Position numbers and translations under genes: made by a program. A DNA stretch of 64,000 nucleotides from Arthrobacter sp. Alg241-R88 (GTDB taxonomy: Bacteria; Actinomycetota; Actinomycetes; Actinomycetales; Micrococcaceae): assembly GCF_900537115.1 (NCBI RefSeq), contig NZ_UNRG01000004.1, positions 27,676-91,675 of the forward strand, read 5' to 3'. How positions within the stretch are numbered: the stretch's first letter is position 1; each line of letters begins with the position of its first letter. Positions 53,790 through 62,868 of the stretch are shown here, in pieces. A model generated the notes under the pieces. The model worked only from the letters and a program-made list of their open reading frames with translations. It searched no databases and was not told the origin of the DNA.

Positions 53790-55208
53790 TCAGCTGACCT
53801 TTGCGAGGGCGTCGGCCAGGCCGGTGGTGGAACGGGCCGGGTGGTACGGCACGGTGAGGCAACGGCCGCCCCAGCTCTCCACCAGGCTGGCCTCGGGCAG
53901 GCTGGCACCCTTGTAGTCGCCGCCTTTGACCCAGATGTCGGGGCGAAGGCGTTCGAGGGCTGCCTCCGGTGTGTCTTCGTCGAAGACCATCACGGCGTCC
54001 ACGCACTCCATGGCCAGGAGCAGTTCGGCCCTGTCGTGCTGGCCGATGATGGGACGCTCCGGACCCTTCAGCCGCCGCACGGAATCATCCGAGTTCAGGC
54101 AGACGATCAGGCAGTCCCCCAGTTCACGGGCGGCGGCCAGTGACCGGACGTGCCCGGCGTGCAGCAGGTCGAAGCAACCGCCGGTGGCCACTACCTTGCC
54201 GCCGTTTTCCCGCACGGCGCGGGCCAGCAGCAGGGGATCGTTGACCCGGAGCCTTGGCTGCGCGGGTTCCCCGCCGCTATCGGGAAGGGCGGACACCCCG
54301 CCGTTGGCGAGGAAATCGGCGGCGTCATGGACGGCAAGTTCCGCGGCTTCGGCAAGGTCCCGGCCTGCCAGAAGGTGCACGGCGAGGCTTGCTGCGAGCC
54401 GGTCGCCGGCACCGCAGGGATCGCCGGCTTCCACCCGGGGCGCGGGAACAGGCTGGGGGCTCTGGTCACGCCGGCACAGGACGGCGCCCTGTTCACCCTT
54501 GGTGACCAGGACAGCGCGGCTGCCCCATTCCTCGAGCAGGACCGCACCGGCCTCTGCGGCCGGATCGCCGGCAGCAGTGTTCCCGCCGTCCCGAGACGCG
54601 ACATCCTGCGGGGCGCGGTTTTCTTTCCGGCCGCGTGACTGCACGGCTTTCTGGGCCTCGGCCAAGTTGGGCGTGACGACGGCGACTCCCGGCACCGGGT
54701 CCGGCCCGGCAGGATGCGGGTCCCAGACGATGGGCACGTGCCCGGCGAGCCGGGTTAGGAGGTCGCGGAGCTGCGGGTTGGCCGCCAGTCCCCGGCCGTA
54801 GTCGGCAACGATGATCGCGCCCGCCTTCTCCACCTCGCGGAGCATGGCAGGAATGACATCGGGGACAGGAGCCTTCTCGCAGCCCTGGTCGAACCGGACC
54901 ACTGGATGCGATCCGGCGCGCACGCGGGTCTTGACGGGCGAGGCATGGCCGCTGGGACCTGCCACCAGCCGCACTCCGGCGAGGTGGGCCTCAAGCTGCC
55001 GGCCGGCGTCGTCATCGCCCAGGACCGTCACCAGCGTGACGGGCCAGTTGTCCCCGGCAAGCATCCGGGCCACCAGCCCGGCTCCGCCGGCACGGCGCTT
55101 GACCCCGGAAACATCCACCACCGGGACGGGTGCGTCCGGGCTCAGCCGCGTGGCCTCGCCGGACAGGTCCACGTCCAGCATCACGTCACCAACCACGACG
55201 ATCCTCAT
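53790..55208 (-). CDS. Bifunctional HldE-type protein, paralog 2 (divergent kinase half)
   Basis: 472 residues. The kinase half begins [15 protein letters not shown] with the sugar-binding region RRAGGAGLVARMLAGD, in which the GGAAN Asn is lost, yet GAGDRLAASLAV keeps the catalytic GAGD. The transferase half is intact: GCFDLLHAGHVRSL, NSDDSVRRLKG, KGGDY, ARSTT. An insertion rich in Arg/Asn/Gly (about 185-215) is unique to this copy. ATGA overlap with the SIS gene. It may use a different sugar phosphate, or only the transferase half may be essential. Confidence 0.85.
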   Translation of the reverse strand: MRIVVVGDVMLDVDLSGEATRLSPDAPVPVVDVSGVKRRAGGAGLVARMLAGDNWPVTLVTVLGDDDAGRQLEAHLAGVRLVAGPSGHASPVKTRVRAGSHPVVRFDQGCEKAPVPDVIPAMLREVEKAGAIIVADYGRGLAANPQLRDLLTRLAGHVPIVWDPHPAGPDPVPGVAVVTPNLAEAQKAVQSRGRKENRAPQDVASRDGGNTAAGDPAAEAGAVLLEEWGSRAVLVTKGEQGAVLCRRDQSPQPVPAPRVEAGDPCGAGDRLAASLAVHLLAGRDLAEAAELAVHDAADFLANGGVSALPDSGGEPAQPRLRVNDPLLLARAVRENGGKVVATGGCFDLLHAGHVRSLAAARELGDCLIVCLNSDDSVRRLKGPERPIIGQHDRAELLLAMECVDAVMVFDEDTPEAALERLRPDIWVKGGDYKGASLPEASLVESWGGRCLTVPYHPARSTTGLADALAKVS

Positions 55209-55933
55209 GCCCTGCCACCCCCCTTCTGCAGGGCCAGGTTTTGCAGGCCCACAACATCCGTTGAGCTGTGCCGTGCTACTTCCAGGTCGAAGGCGCGGCA
55301 GATCGCGTGAAGGGCGATCAGGTGGCCCTCCTGGGCGTTGGCGTTGAGGGCGTCGATCATAACGGCCTCGTCGCAGGCGTCGGCCAACGGGTTGGGTCCG
55401 GCTCCCGTCAGTGCCCAGGTGGTCACGTTCAGGCGGGACGCAACCTCGGCGGCCCGCAGCAGGTTGGGGCTCTTGCCGCTGGTGGACAGCAGTATCAGCA
55501 CGTCCCCGGACCGGCCATGCGCCCGCACCTGGCGGGCGAAGACGTCGTCGTAGCCGTAATCGTTGGCGATGGCGGTCACCGCTGATGACTCTGCGTGCAG
55601 GGAAATGGCGGAAAACGGAACCCGCTCGCCGTCGAACCTGCCCACCAGCTCCGCGGTGAGGTGCTGGGCCTCCGCTGCTGAACCGCCGTTGCCGGCGGCA
55701 AGCAGCCGCTGGCCGCGGAGCAGGCGCTGGGCCAGCTCCACACCCCAGGCCGCAAGCCGGCCGGACTGGCTCCGCAGCGATTCGAGCGCCGGTACCACGT
55801 TGTCCAGGTGGATACGGACCGCATCTGCACTGGCCGGGTCCACAAAGGTGGCACCTGGCAGCACTGCGGGCAAGGCGGAAGGCGTGGCCAAAGTTTGCAG
55901 GTCAGCCTCCCGCAGGGACGATTCCGGAGTCAC
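55205..55933 (-). CDS. gmhA: Phosphoheptose isomerase GmhA-like SIS protein
   Basis: 242 residues. SIS fold with [20 protein letters not shown], the GmhA-type substrate loop, and [12 protein letters not shown]. His in [11 protein letters not shown] and the acidic residues match GmhA, which converts sedoheptulose 7-phosphate to D-glycero-D-manno-heptose 7-phosphate. An N-terminal 50-residue extension precedes the core, making it longer than typical 190-residue GmhA. GTG start overlaps the GT4 stop. Adjacent to two HldE-type genes and GmhB, so the assignment is strong. Confidence 0.88.
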   Translation of the reverse strand: MTPESSLREADLQTLATPSALPAVLPGATFVDPASADAVRIHLDNVVPALESLRSQSGRLAAWGVELAQRLLRGQRLLAAGNGGSAAEAQHLTAELVGRFDGERVPFSAISLHAESSAVTAIANDYGYDDVFARQVRAHGRSGDVLILLSTSGKSPNLLRAAEVASRLNVTTWALTGAGPNPLADACDEAVMIDALNANAQEGHLIALHAICRAFDLEVARHSSTDVVGLQNLALQKGGGRA

Positions 55934-57183
55934 AGTGCCGCTCCTTCCATCGGGACAATACCGGCGGCGGCACCGGCCATCGCCAGCTGATAAGCCTTTT
56001 CGGTTTCGGCCGCCACCCGGTCCCAGGAATACCGGGTGCGGGCACGCTTCTTCCCCGCGCTGCCAAGCTCCGCCCGCAGGATGGGATCCTCAAGCAGCAG
56101 GGCGAGCGCCGATGCGATGGCTTCCGGGTCCCGCGGGGGCACGTGCAGGCCTGTCCCGTGGTCCACCACAGTGTCCCGCAGGCCACCCACGGCCGCAGCG
56201 ACGACGGGGACACCGCAGGCCATGGCCTCCAGCGGGACAATGCCGAACGGTTCGTACCAGGGTGCGCAGACCACGGCGTCGGCGCTGCGGAAGATCCCGG
56301 GCATCTCGCCGCGGGACACCTGGCCCTGCAGGCTCACCTGGTCCGAGACGCCCAATTCCGTTGCCAGGTCCATCAGGCGCCGCACCTCGGGGTCGGCGTG
56401 GAGTGCGCCGGAGTCTCCGCCACCCCCCACAATCAGGAGTTCGACGTCCTCAAAACCCGCCTCGCGGAGGTATGGGAGCGCCCGGATCACCAGGTCCACG
56501 CCTTTGCGCGGCACCAGGCGGCCTACGGAGAGGATGCGGTGGGTGCGTTTCCTGGCGGCGACAGGACCCTCAGCGGAAAAGAAGCCGAGGTCCACGCCGC
56601 AGGGCGCGATGGAGATCTTCCCCGTGGTGATTCCCATGGCCTTGAGCTCGAAGACCTCATCGGAGCAGGTGGCGACGATCCGGTCCGCGGAGCGTCCGAC
56701 GCCGGGCTCCAGCCAGCGCCGCTCCAGGGGGCTGGTGTCCTCTGCGCCCTGGTGCCGCCGCTTGACGGTTCCCAGTGCGTGGAAGGTCTGGATGACGGGC
56801 ACCCGGTAGCCCTGGTGCGGCCGCCGGGCTGCGTCCAGGGCGGCGACGCCGGACATCCAGAAGTGTCCGTGGACCACGTCGGGCGGCCGATGGCCCCAGT
56901 CGCGGGCCACGCCGTCGGCAAGTTCACCCATGTAAGGCAGCAGTTCGTCCTTGGGAACATGGCACGCCGGGCCGGCGTCCACGTGGACCACCTCCAGGCG
57001 GCGCCCCACGCGGACCCTTGCCGGAAGCTCCGTTGCATCCCGGCGCGTGTAAACGGTGACGTGGTGGCCACGCTTGGCAAGGGCTTCGGACAGCGCAGCA
57101 ACGTGCACGTTCTGCCCACCGGCGTCCACCCCGCCCAATGCCGCCAGCGGACTGGCGTGCTCGGAAATCATGGAGATTTTCAT
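55930..57183 (-). CDS. GT4-family glycosyltransferase
   Basis: 417 residues of the GT-B fold: [24 protein letters not shown] at the start, [25 protein letters not shown], and the catalytic-region [18 protein letters not shown] with the E-x7-E motif. No membrane segment. It transfers a sugar from an NDP-sugar, probably nucleoside-diphosphate heptose or another hexose, onto the unknown acceptor of this cluster. 4-nt overlap with both neighbours. Confidence 0.92.
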   Translation of the reverse strand: MKISMISEHASPLAALGGVDAGGQNVHVAALSEALAKRGHHVTVYTRRDATELPARVRVGRRLEVVHVDAGPACHVPKDELLPYMGELADGVARDWGHRPPDVVHGHFWMSGVAALDAARRPHQGYRVPVIQTFHALGTVKRRHQGAEDTSPLERRWLEPGVGRSADRIVATCSDEVFELKAMGITTGKISIAPCGVDLGFFSAEGPVAARKRTHRILSVGRLVPRKGVDLVIRALPYLREAGFEDVELLIVGGGGDSGALHADPEVRRLMDLATELGVSDQVSLQGQVSRGEMPGIFRSADAVVCAPWYEPFGIVPLEAMACGVPVVAAAVGGLRDTVVDHGTGLHVPPRDPEAIASALALLLEDPILRAELGSAGKKRARTRYSWDRVAAETEKAYQLAMAGAAAGIVPMEGAAL

Positions 57184-58214
57184 GGGGTCTTCCTCTCTCC
57201 CGCCGGAACAAGGATCTTCCTGTCCAGGCGTTCGTTGTCGGAGTGCCGGAGCCGGCCGCCCAGGTCCGCGAGGAGCTCATCCCAGCGGTCCTGGAACCTG
57301 CCCAGGCTGTAGCGTTCCAGTGCCGCCTCCCGGGCGGCAACGCCCCGCCGTCGGGCTTCATCCGGATTGTTGACCAGCCGCCGCGCACATCGGAGCAGCT
57401 CGTCGATATCGGCGGAAACGGCGCCGGCCTCCGGCGGCACCGCCCGCGGCGCTTCGGTGGTTGCCAGGGCGACCACCGGCATCCCCAGGTGCATGGCTTC
57501 GAGCAGGGACAAGCCCAGGGAGGTCCAGCGCATGGGATGCACGTAGACGCGGCAGCGGGCCAGTTCCCGGTGCAGTTCACGGGTCTGGAGGTCGCCGCGG
57601 GCTGTCAGCCGGGACTCCTCGATCCCGGCGGCGGCGGCCAGGCCGTCGGTTTTCATGCCGAAGACCTGCAGCGGCGCTACGGAGGCGAAGGCGGGCAGCA
57701 GGTCCGTCCCGGTGACACGCCCCCGGCGGATGGGCTCGTTCACCACCACGCCCAGCTCCGGCAGCTCCCCTGTATAAAGCTGCCCCGGGTCCGGGATTCC
57801 GTGTTCGATCACCAGGCTGCGGGCTGACCCGTTGTCCCAGGCCAGTCTGTTGAAATGGGTGACATGCACCAGGGGGATGCTGTGCTGGTCCGCGAGCGGA
57901 TGCCGTGTGAAGGGGAAATCGCCCTTGGGGGTGTTGTGCTCAAGGTACACAGCGGGCAGGTCAACGCCGGGCCGCCGGCCCAGCAGACGGGCAACTTCGT
58001 CAATTTCCTCGGGGCGTTGAAGAACGACGGCGTCAACTGCGTCGGCGTCCAGCCCCGCCAGGTCCACCTCCCGCACGGACGCCGGCCAGTCCCTGCCGGC
58101 ACGGCCAAGCCCCCAGGCACCACCTTCCGGCAGGACGGGAAGGAGGTACTCATGACGGCCGCGGACAAACGCGTCCGTCCAGGAACCGTGGACATGCCAG
58201 AGCAGGATTCTCAT
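57180..58214 (-). CDS. Glycosyltransferase, GT-B fold
   Basis: 344 residues. It lacks a clear N-terminal Rossmann signature, but the C-terminal half has [30 protein letters not shown], the GT4-type nucleotide-sugar site. N-terminal motif [23 protein letters not shown] is characteristic of a GT subfamily found in such clusters. No membrane segment. Overlaps both neighbours by 4 nt. Donor and acceptor unknown. Confidence 0.85.
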   Translation of the reverse strand: MRILLWHVHGSWTDAFVRGRHEYLLPVLPEGGAWGLGRAGRDWPASVREVDLAGLDADAVDAVVLQRPEEIDEVARLLGRRPGVDLPAVYLEHNTPKGDFPFTRHPLADQHSIPLVHVTHFNRLAWDNGSARSLVIEHGIPDPGQLYTGELPELGVVVNEPIRRGRVTGTDLLPAFASVAPLQVFGMKTDGLAAAAGIEESRLTARGDLQTRELHRELARCRVYVHPMRWTSLGLSLLEAMHLGMPVVALATTEAPRAVPPEAGAVSADIDELLRCARRLVNNPDEARRRGVAAREAALERYSLGRFQDRWDELLADLGGRLRHSDNERLDRKILVPAGERKTP

Positions 58215-59299
58215 CTGTTGCGGGCCTTTCTACGGGTACTGACGTGGGTGCTGAAGGAGCTGACTCCGCCGATCAGGCGTTCTACGGCCGCCACTACTTC
58301 CTCGGGTGAAACGGAGTCAAGGCAGGGGTGGCCAGGGACGGGGCAGACACGGGCCCGGGTCATCCGGCAGGCGGCGTTCTGGTCGCCGAGCAGCTCAAGT
58401 GATACTCCGTACGGCGCCCACCGGATGGCCGGCACTACCGGCGAAAAGAGGCACGCAACGGGCGTGCCCACCGCTGCAGCGAGGTGGGCGGGACCGGTGT
58501 TGCCGGTGACTACGGCGTCGGCCCCCGCCATGACTCCCGCGAGGGTGTGGAGGTCCGTCTGCCCGCCAAGGTCAAGTGCGGATGGACCGGCGACGGTGGC
58601 AGTCAGCGAAGTCTCGCCGGGACCGCCGGTCACCACGACGCGGTGGCCCGCGCCCTGGAGAAGTTCGACGGCGGCCGCGTGGTGCAGCGGCGGCCATGCC
58701 CTGGCGGGGACGGCGGCACCGGGGTGGACCACCACGTAGGGTTCCTCACCCACCAGTCCGCGGACGTTGGGGACGGATGTGAGGCGGAGTTTTCCGTCGT
58801 CGCCTGCAGGGAGTCGGAATCCTCCCGCCTCCGCGATGCCCAGCGCGCGTTCCGCCTCGGGCTGGTCCTCGGGGAAGTCTTCGCCCGGCTTAAGCCGGAC
58901 ATCCAGCAACGAGCCGGCGTAGTCGGTGGAGGCACCAGTGATTCGTTCGACACCGGCCAGCCGGAGGAGCAGGGCGAGCGGCAGGGGTGACTGGTGGAAG
59001 GAGGTGAGGATGACCGCTTCGGTGATCCTGGAATTCCGAACGTACTCGATCAGCCTGTCAGCGTGCGGGCCGGTCATCTTTGGCGCTGGATTCATGATCC
59101 ATGGGCTGTCCCAGCTGTAGACCTCCGCGGCACCCGGCAACATGCCCGCCGCCGCCTCGCCCTGCCTGCCGCAGAGCATCACCACGTGGTTTGGCCGGCT
59201 GCCGTCCGGGATCCGTCCGTTCGCCACGGCCCGCACGGCGGGTCCTGCCAGGAGAACGTCGCCCATGCTGTCCAGCCGCGCTACCAGGACGCGGCCCAT
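58211..59299 (-). CDS. GT9-family (heptosyltransferase-like) glycosyltransferase
   Basis: 362 residues. GT9 fold: ARLDSMGDVLLAGPAVRAVA, VVHPGAAVPARAWP, and GNTGPAHLAAAVGTPVACLFSP, the conserved heptosyltransferase C-terminal motif. GT9 enzymes transfer heptose from ADP-heptose. C-terminal tail basic (STRRKARNR). Presence in an operon with GmhA, HldE and GmhB supports a heptosyl donor. The ATG overlaps the GmhB stop by 1 nt (TGATG). Confidence 0.9.
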   Translation of the reverse strand: MGRVLVARLDSMGDVLLAGPAVRAVANGRIPDGSRPNHVVMLCGRQGEAAAGMLPGAAEVYSWDSPWIMNPAPKMTGPHADRLIEYVRNSRITEAVILTSFHQSPLPLALLLRLAGVERITGASTDYAGSLLDVRLKPGEDFPEDQPEAERALGIAEAGGFRLPAGDDGKLRLTSVPNVRGLVGEEPYVVVHPGAAVPARAWPPLHHAAAVELLQGAGHRVVVTGGPGETSLTATVAGPSALDLGGQTDLHTLAGVMAGADAVVTGNTGPAHLAAAVGTPVACLFSPVVPAIRWAPYGVSLELLGDQNAACRMTRARVCPVPGHPCLDSVSPEEVVAAVERLIGGVSSFSTHVSTRRKARNR

Positions 59300-59853
59300 C
59301 AGGGCCGCTCCGACAGCAGCGAGACGGCCTCGGCCAGGTTCCGCGCCACGAGCTGGGCCTCGGCCACTTCCTCAGCCCGGGTCACCGGTGTTGGTACCAG
59401 GACCCCGGTTGCTCCGGCGGCTTCGGCGGCAAGGACGTCAGCACCGATGTCCCCGATCAGCGCCGCCTCCGATTCCTGGATGCCCAGCTTGCGGCAGGCG
59501 CTCTGCACCATCCCCGGCGCAGGCTTGCGGCAGTCACAGCCGTCCTGTTCGGAGTGCGGACACACCTCCCACACGTCAAAGGGGCCCAGGAGTTCTTCCA
59601 CCCGGGCGTTGACGTCCGCCACGTTGGCGGCGGTAATCAGGCCGCGGGCGATTCCCGACTGATTGCTGATGACTCCGGTTGCTATCCCATCGGCACGAAG
59701 TGCATCCAGGACCGCCTTGGCACCGGGCATTGGTGTGACCAGGCTGGGGTCGCCGTTGTAGGGCACGTCGACCACCAGGGTCCCGTCCCGGTCGAACAGG
59801 ACAGCGCGGAGCTTGGAGGATACGGAGCTTCCCATATCCTCCCTGTTCCCCAC
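59299..59853 (-). CDS. gmhB: D-glycero-D-manno-heptose 1,7-bisphosphate 7-phosphatase (HAD-IIIA)
   Basis: 184 residues. HAD motif I DRDGT with Asp21 and Asp23, motif II SNQSGIARG, and the zinc motif CPHSEQDGCDCRKPAPG, a GmhB hallmark. It removes the C7 phosphate of heptose 1,7-bisphosphate made by the HldE kinase. GTG 59853 has TAGGAG 8 nt upstream; ATG 59835 is an alternative. First gene of the operon; the promoter must lie between 59854 and about 60000. Confidence 0.9.
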   Translation of the reverse strand: MGNREDMGSSVSSKLRAVLFDRDGTLVVDVPYNGDPSLVTPMPGAKAVLDALRADGIATGVISNQSGIARGLITAANVADVNARVEELLGPFDVWEVCPHSEQDGCDCRKPAPGMVQSACRKLGIQESEAALIGDIGADVLAAEAAGATGVLVPTPVTRAEEVAEAQLVARNLAEAVSLLSERP

Positions 59854-60000
59854 TGCTGCTGCTCCTAAACAGGGGCTGCGGCTTTTCTCGTCTTTCCGTC
59901 CGTGCTGGGTCAGGGGTTTGAACAGGCAAGATACCTCTGCTGATGCTGCAACCGGCCCGTCAGGAGCCTTCTCCCCGCGCCTCAGGACGGTTCTGCAGGG

Positions 60001-60930
60001 CTATCTGCTCCTGGCCCGCGGGCCGCTTCGGCGGGCAGCATTCTTGCCGGACGAGCCGGTGCCGGCAGCACGGCGGGCAGGGCCCACAGAAGCGGTGGAC
60101 CCGGTGGGGCGCTCCTGCTCCTCACGGCCGCCGTCTCCCTGGGCACTGCTCAAAAGCCTGCGCTGGAGTTCAACGAGGACCCGTGCCAGCCGGCGCGAAA
60201 CCTGCATCTGCGACATCCCCAGCCGCTTCCCCAACTGAACCTGGGTCTCCTCACAGAAATAGCGGCGGTAAAGCAATTCCCTGTCCGCGGCATCCAGGTC
60301 CTGCATGGCCTCCCGCAGGCAGGCCAGGTCCTCAAGCCGTTCCAGGGGCGTCTCAGGGCAAGCGAGCAAATCGCCAATCGAGGGAGCGTCACTGTGGACG
60401 TTCGCCGCGTCCAGGGAGTCCGGATGCATGCTGCTGGACGCCGAGATGGCTTCCTGCACCTCGGCGGCATCCGCCCCCAGCTCCATGGCCAGCTCGGCCA
60501 CGCTGGGATTCCTGCCGAGGGACTGCACGAGCTCCGGCTCCACCCGGAACATCCTGGTGCGAAGGTCCTGGATGTGCCGGGGCGGCCGGACCACCCACGT
60601 GCGGTCCCGCAGGTATCGCTTCAACTCGCCTGCGATGGTTGGAGCGGCGTAGGCGGGAAAGCTCTCCCCCTTGGTCTGGTCAAAGCCGCGGGCGGCCTTG
60701 ACCAGACCGAGATACGCCACCTGGTTTAGGTCGGCCCGTTCCCGGCCCCTGGCTTCGAAGCGGGCAGCCAGGGCTTCGGCAAGGTCCAGATAGCTCAGGA
60801 CAAGGTCATTTTCGAAGGTTTCCCGCAACCGGCCCGCCTTGGCGGCGGAGCGGTTGCCCTTCGAAGGTTCCGGGCACGGCTCAAGGACAGGCGTAACGTC
60901 CACGGCAAGCGCGGCGAAAGATTCGGGCAT
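60001..60930 (-). CDS. SigB/SigF-type RNA polymerase sigma factor
   Basis: 309 residues from ATG 60930 (AGGGA upstream); the frame could extend to 60972. Region 2 (ENDLVLSYLDLAEALAARFEARGRERADLNQVAYLGLVKAARGFDQTKGESFPAYA), region 3 and a region 4 helix-turn-helix (TQVQLGKRLGMSQMQVSRRL) match the general-stress family. A basic tail of about 45 residues rich in Arg/Ser/Gly follows region 4. No anti-sigma factor is adjacent. It probably directs stress genes, possibly those at the right end of the window. Confidence 0.92.
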   Translation of the reverse strand: MPESFAALAVDVTPVLEPCPEPSKGNRSAAKAGRLRETFENDLVLSYLDLAEALAARFEARGRERADLNQVAYLGLVKAARGFDQTKGESFPAYAAPTIAGELKRYLRDRTWVVRPPRHIQDLRTRMFRVEPELVQSLGRNPSVAELAMELGADAAEVQEAISASSSMHPDSLDAANVHSDAPSIGDLLACPETPLERLEDLACLREAMQDLDAADRELLYRRYFCEETQVQLGKRLGMSQMQVSRRLARVLVELQRRLLSSAQGDGGREEQERPTGSTASVGPARRAAGTGSSGKNAARRSGPRARSR

Positions 60931-61075
60931 TGTCGTTGGTTCCCTCGGTCTGGTTCCGAAAGCCTGCGGCAAGACTTAGCCATAGGAAATCATAAGGTTG
61001 CTTATAAAACAATCCTTCGCGGCATTAGGCTCGGCATGTAAGACGAACGCACGCCCCTGCCAAGGAGTCTTTGTC

Positions 61076-62131
61076 ATGCGCATCGCCGTTATCGGAGCCA
61101 GTGGAAACGCAGGAACAGCCTTGCTGCGGAACCTGCAGGGCCAGCTGTCCAGGAAGCCGGAAAGCCTGCACCTGACGGGAATCAGCCGGCGCCTGCCGGA
61201 CACGTCCCGGGCGCCTTATGCGGGCGTGGAGTGGCACACCTTGGACGTGGGGCTTGAAGGCGACCGCCCAAAGCTGGAATCGGCTTTGGCAGGGGTGGAT
61301 TCCGTGGTGCATCTGGCGTGGCAGATCCAACCGAACCGGGACCTGGACCAGCTGTACCGGACCAACGTCACTGGAACGGCGAATGTGCTGGAGGCCGCGC
61401 GGAAGGCCGGGGTTAAACAGGTTGTCTGTGCGTCATCAATCGGCGCCTACAGCAAAGCCCCCAAGGACCGGCGCTCGGATGAGTCCTGGCCTGCGCAGGG
61501 TATGGCGGGCTCGCATTACAGCCGGCACAAGGCGGCGCAGGAAAAGCTGCTGGACGAGTTTGCGGCAGCTGAGCCAGGCATTGCCGTCGCAAGGCTTCGC
61601 CCCGGGCTCATCTTCCAGCGGGACGCCGGGAGTGAGATCGGCAGGTATTTCCTTGGACCCCTCATTCCCCGGCTCCTGCCAGGAAGGCCCTGGCTTCCGC
61701 TGCTGCCCGCTCCGGACAACCTGATTTTCCAGGCAGTCCATGCGGACGACGTGGCTGAAGCCTACTGGCGGGTCATCGACCAGCGGGCTTCCGGGCCCTT
61801 TAATATTGCAGCGGAGCCGGTACTCACACCGCAGGAACTTGCCCGGATTGTGCGGGCTCAAAGAATCCTCCCCATACCCATGGGCCTGCTCCACAGGGCC
61901 GTGGGCCTCGCCTGGCGGCTCCGGCTGCTACCGACCGACTCCGGCTGGGTTGAGATGGCGGCTGGGGTGCCAGTAATGGACACCGGCCGGGCCCGCCGGA
62001 TCCTGGGCTGGGAAGCGAAGACTTCATCAGTAGAGGCTGTTCTTGACGTGCTGGACGGCATAGGAAAGGGGGAAGGAATTACTCCCTCCCCCCTCCTGAA
62101 ACCGAGGCACGGCGGTGCACCTAAGAGCTAG
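61076..62131 (+). CDS. NAD-dependent epimerase/dehydratase-family protein
   Basis: 351 residues from ATG 61076 after AAGGAG. Extended SDR fold: AVIGASGNAGTALLRNL, LEAARKAGVKQVVCASS, YSRHKAAQE with the catalytic Tyr-Lys, then a C-terminal domain with PFNIAAEPVLTPQELA. Divergent from the sigma factor. Such proteins act on nucleotide sugars or as NmrA-like sensors; substrate not identified. The last 20 residues are Pro/Gly-rich. Confidence 0.88.
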   Translation: MRIAVIGASGNAGTALLRNLQGQLSRKPESLHLTGISRRLPDTSRAPYAGVEWHTLDVGLEGDRPKLESALAGVDSVVHLAWQIQPNRDLDQLYRTNVTGTANVLEAARKAGVKQVVCASSIGAYSKAPKDRRSDESWPAQGMAGSHYSRHKAAQEKLLDEFAAAEPGIAVARLRPGLIFQRDAGSEIGRYFLGPLIPRLLPGRPWLPLLPAPDNLIFQAVHADDVAEAYWRVIDQRASGPFNIAAEPVLTPQELARIVRAQRILPIPMGLLHRAVGLAWRLRLLPTDSGWVEMAAGVPVMDTGRARRILGWEAKTSSVEAVLDVLDGIGKGEGITPSPLLKPRHGGAPKS

Positions 62132-62151
62132 GTGCTGCCCCGCCTAACGCC

Positions 62152-62676
62152 CTAGATGCCCGAACGCGGATTGTCGCGATCCAGATGCGAGCCGCCCTGG
62201 CCAGGATTGGCACCATCGTTGCGGCGGTCCTCGCGGGCGCCGTCGCGGGCTCCTCCCGCCCCGCGGGCAGTGTCAGCAGCATCGCGGGCCGCATTGGGGT
62301 GGTTGGTGGCGCCGCGGTTGGCGTCGCGGTCCCCCTTGATATCGGGGTCGAGCTCGTCTGCTTTCCGCGTCCGTTCACCCACGTCCTCGCGGAGCGACTT
62401 GGCCTCGGTGGCCTGCTGGTCCGCATGCTGGCTCAGCCGCGCTGCTTCGACCTGGGCCTGCTCCGCGTCCGCCCTGGCGCGTGCCGCCTTTGCTTCCCGT
62501 TCCCGGGCGTCAAGTTCCCTGTTCTCGGCCTCACGGCGAATTTCCGCGGCCTTCTCGCGGTTCGCGTTGTCCCGCTTTTGCTGAATCGCCTTCCGGCGCC
62601 GTCCTGTTGCGAGCAGCAGCAGCACAATCAGCACCACCACAACTACGGCAATTACCACCCAAACCCACGGAGCCAT
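62152..62676 (-). CDS. Membrane-anchored charged coiled-coil protein
   Basis: 174 residues. An N-terminal helix MAPWVWVVIAVVVVVLIVLLLL anchors it, then a long Arg/Ala/Glu/Gln coiled coil (KRDNANREKAAEIRREAENRE ...), and a disordered Asp/Gly/Asn-rich C-terminus (GDRDANRGATNHPNAARDAADTARG). A GTG at 62700 would add eight residues but has no ribosome site. Hydrophilic stress-type composition; adjacent to the LEA-like gene and sigma factor. Confidence 0.78.
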   Translation of the reverse strand: MAPWVWVVIAVVVVVLIVLLLLATGRRRKAIQQKRDNANREKAAEIRREAENRELDAREREAKAARARADAEQAQVEAARLSQHADQQATEAKSLREDVGERTRKADELDPDIKGDRDANRGATNHPNAARDAADTARGAGGARDGAREDRRNDGANPGQGGSHLDRDNPRSGI

Positions 62677-62699
62677 TTCCAAATTACCCACCACTTCCA

Positions 62700-62868
62700 C
62701 TTCGATGTGACCGGGCCGGCGGAGGCCATTCCGGCTGACTTTTTGGAACCGTTAATAACTCGCTTAGCAAGCGTACTTACCTTTTATTAGTAATCATGCT
62801 TATTATTTTAGGGCCAGTATCGCTGGTTCTTGATCAACAACCGGCCTTCTTGGAAAGAGAGAGCGAAG
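62700..62868. promoter_or_regulatory. AT-rich promoter region of the LEA-like gene
   Basis: The stretch 62752-62812 is far richer in A and T than its surroundings, with TTAATAACTCGCTTAGCAAG, ATTAGTAAT and TTATTATTTTAG elements. It probably contains promoters in both directions. A stress-sigma promoter cannot be assigned with confidence by eye. Confidence 0.4.
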
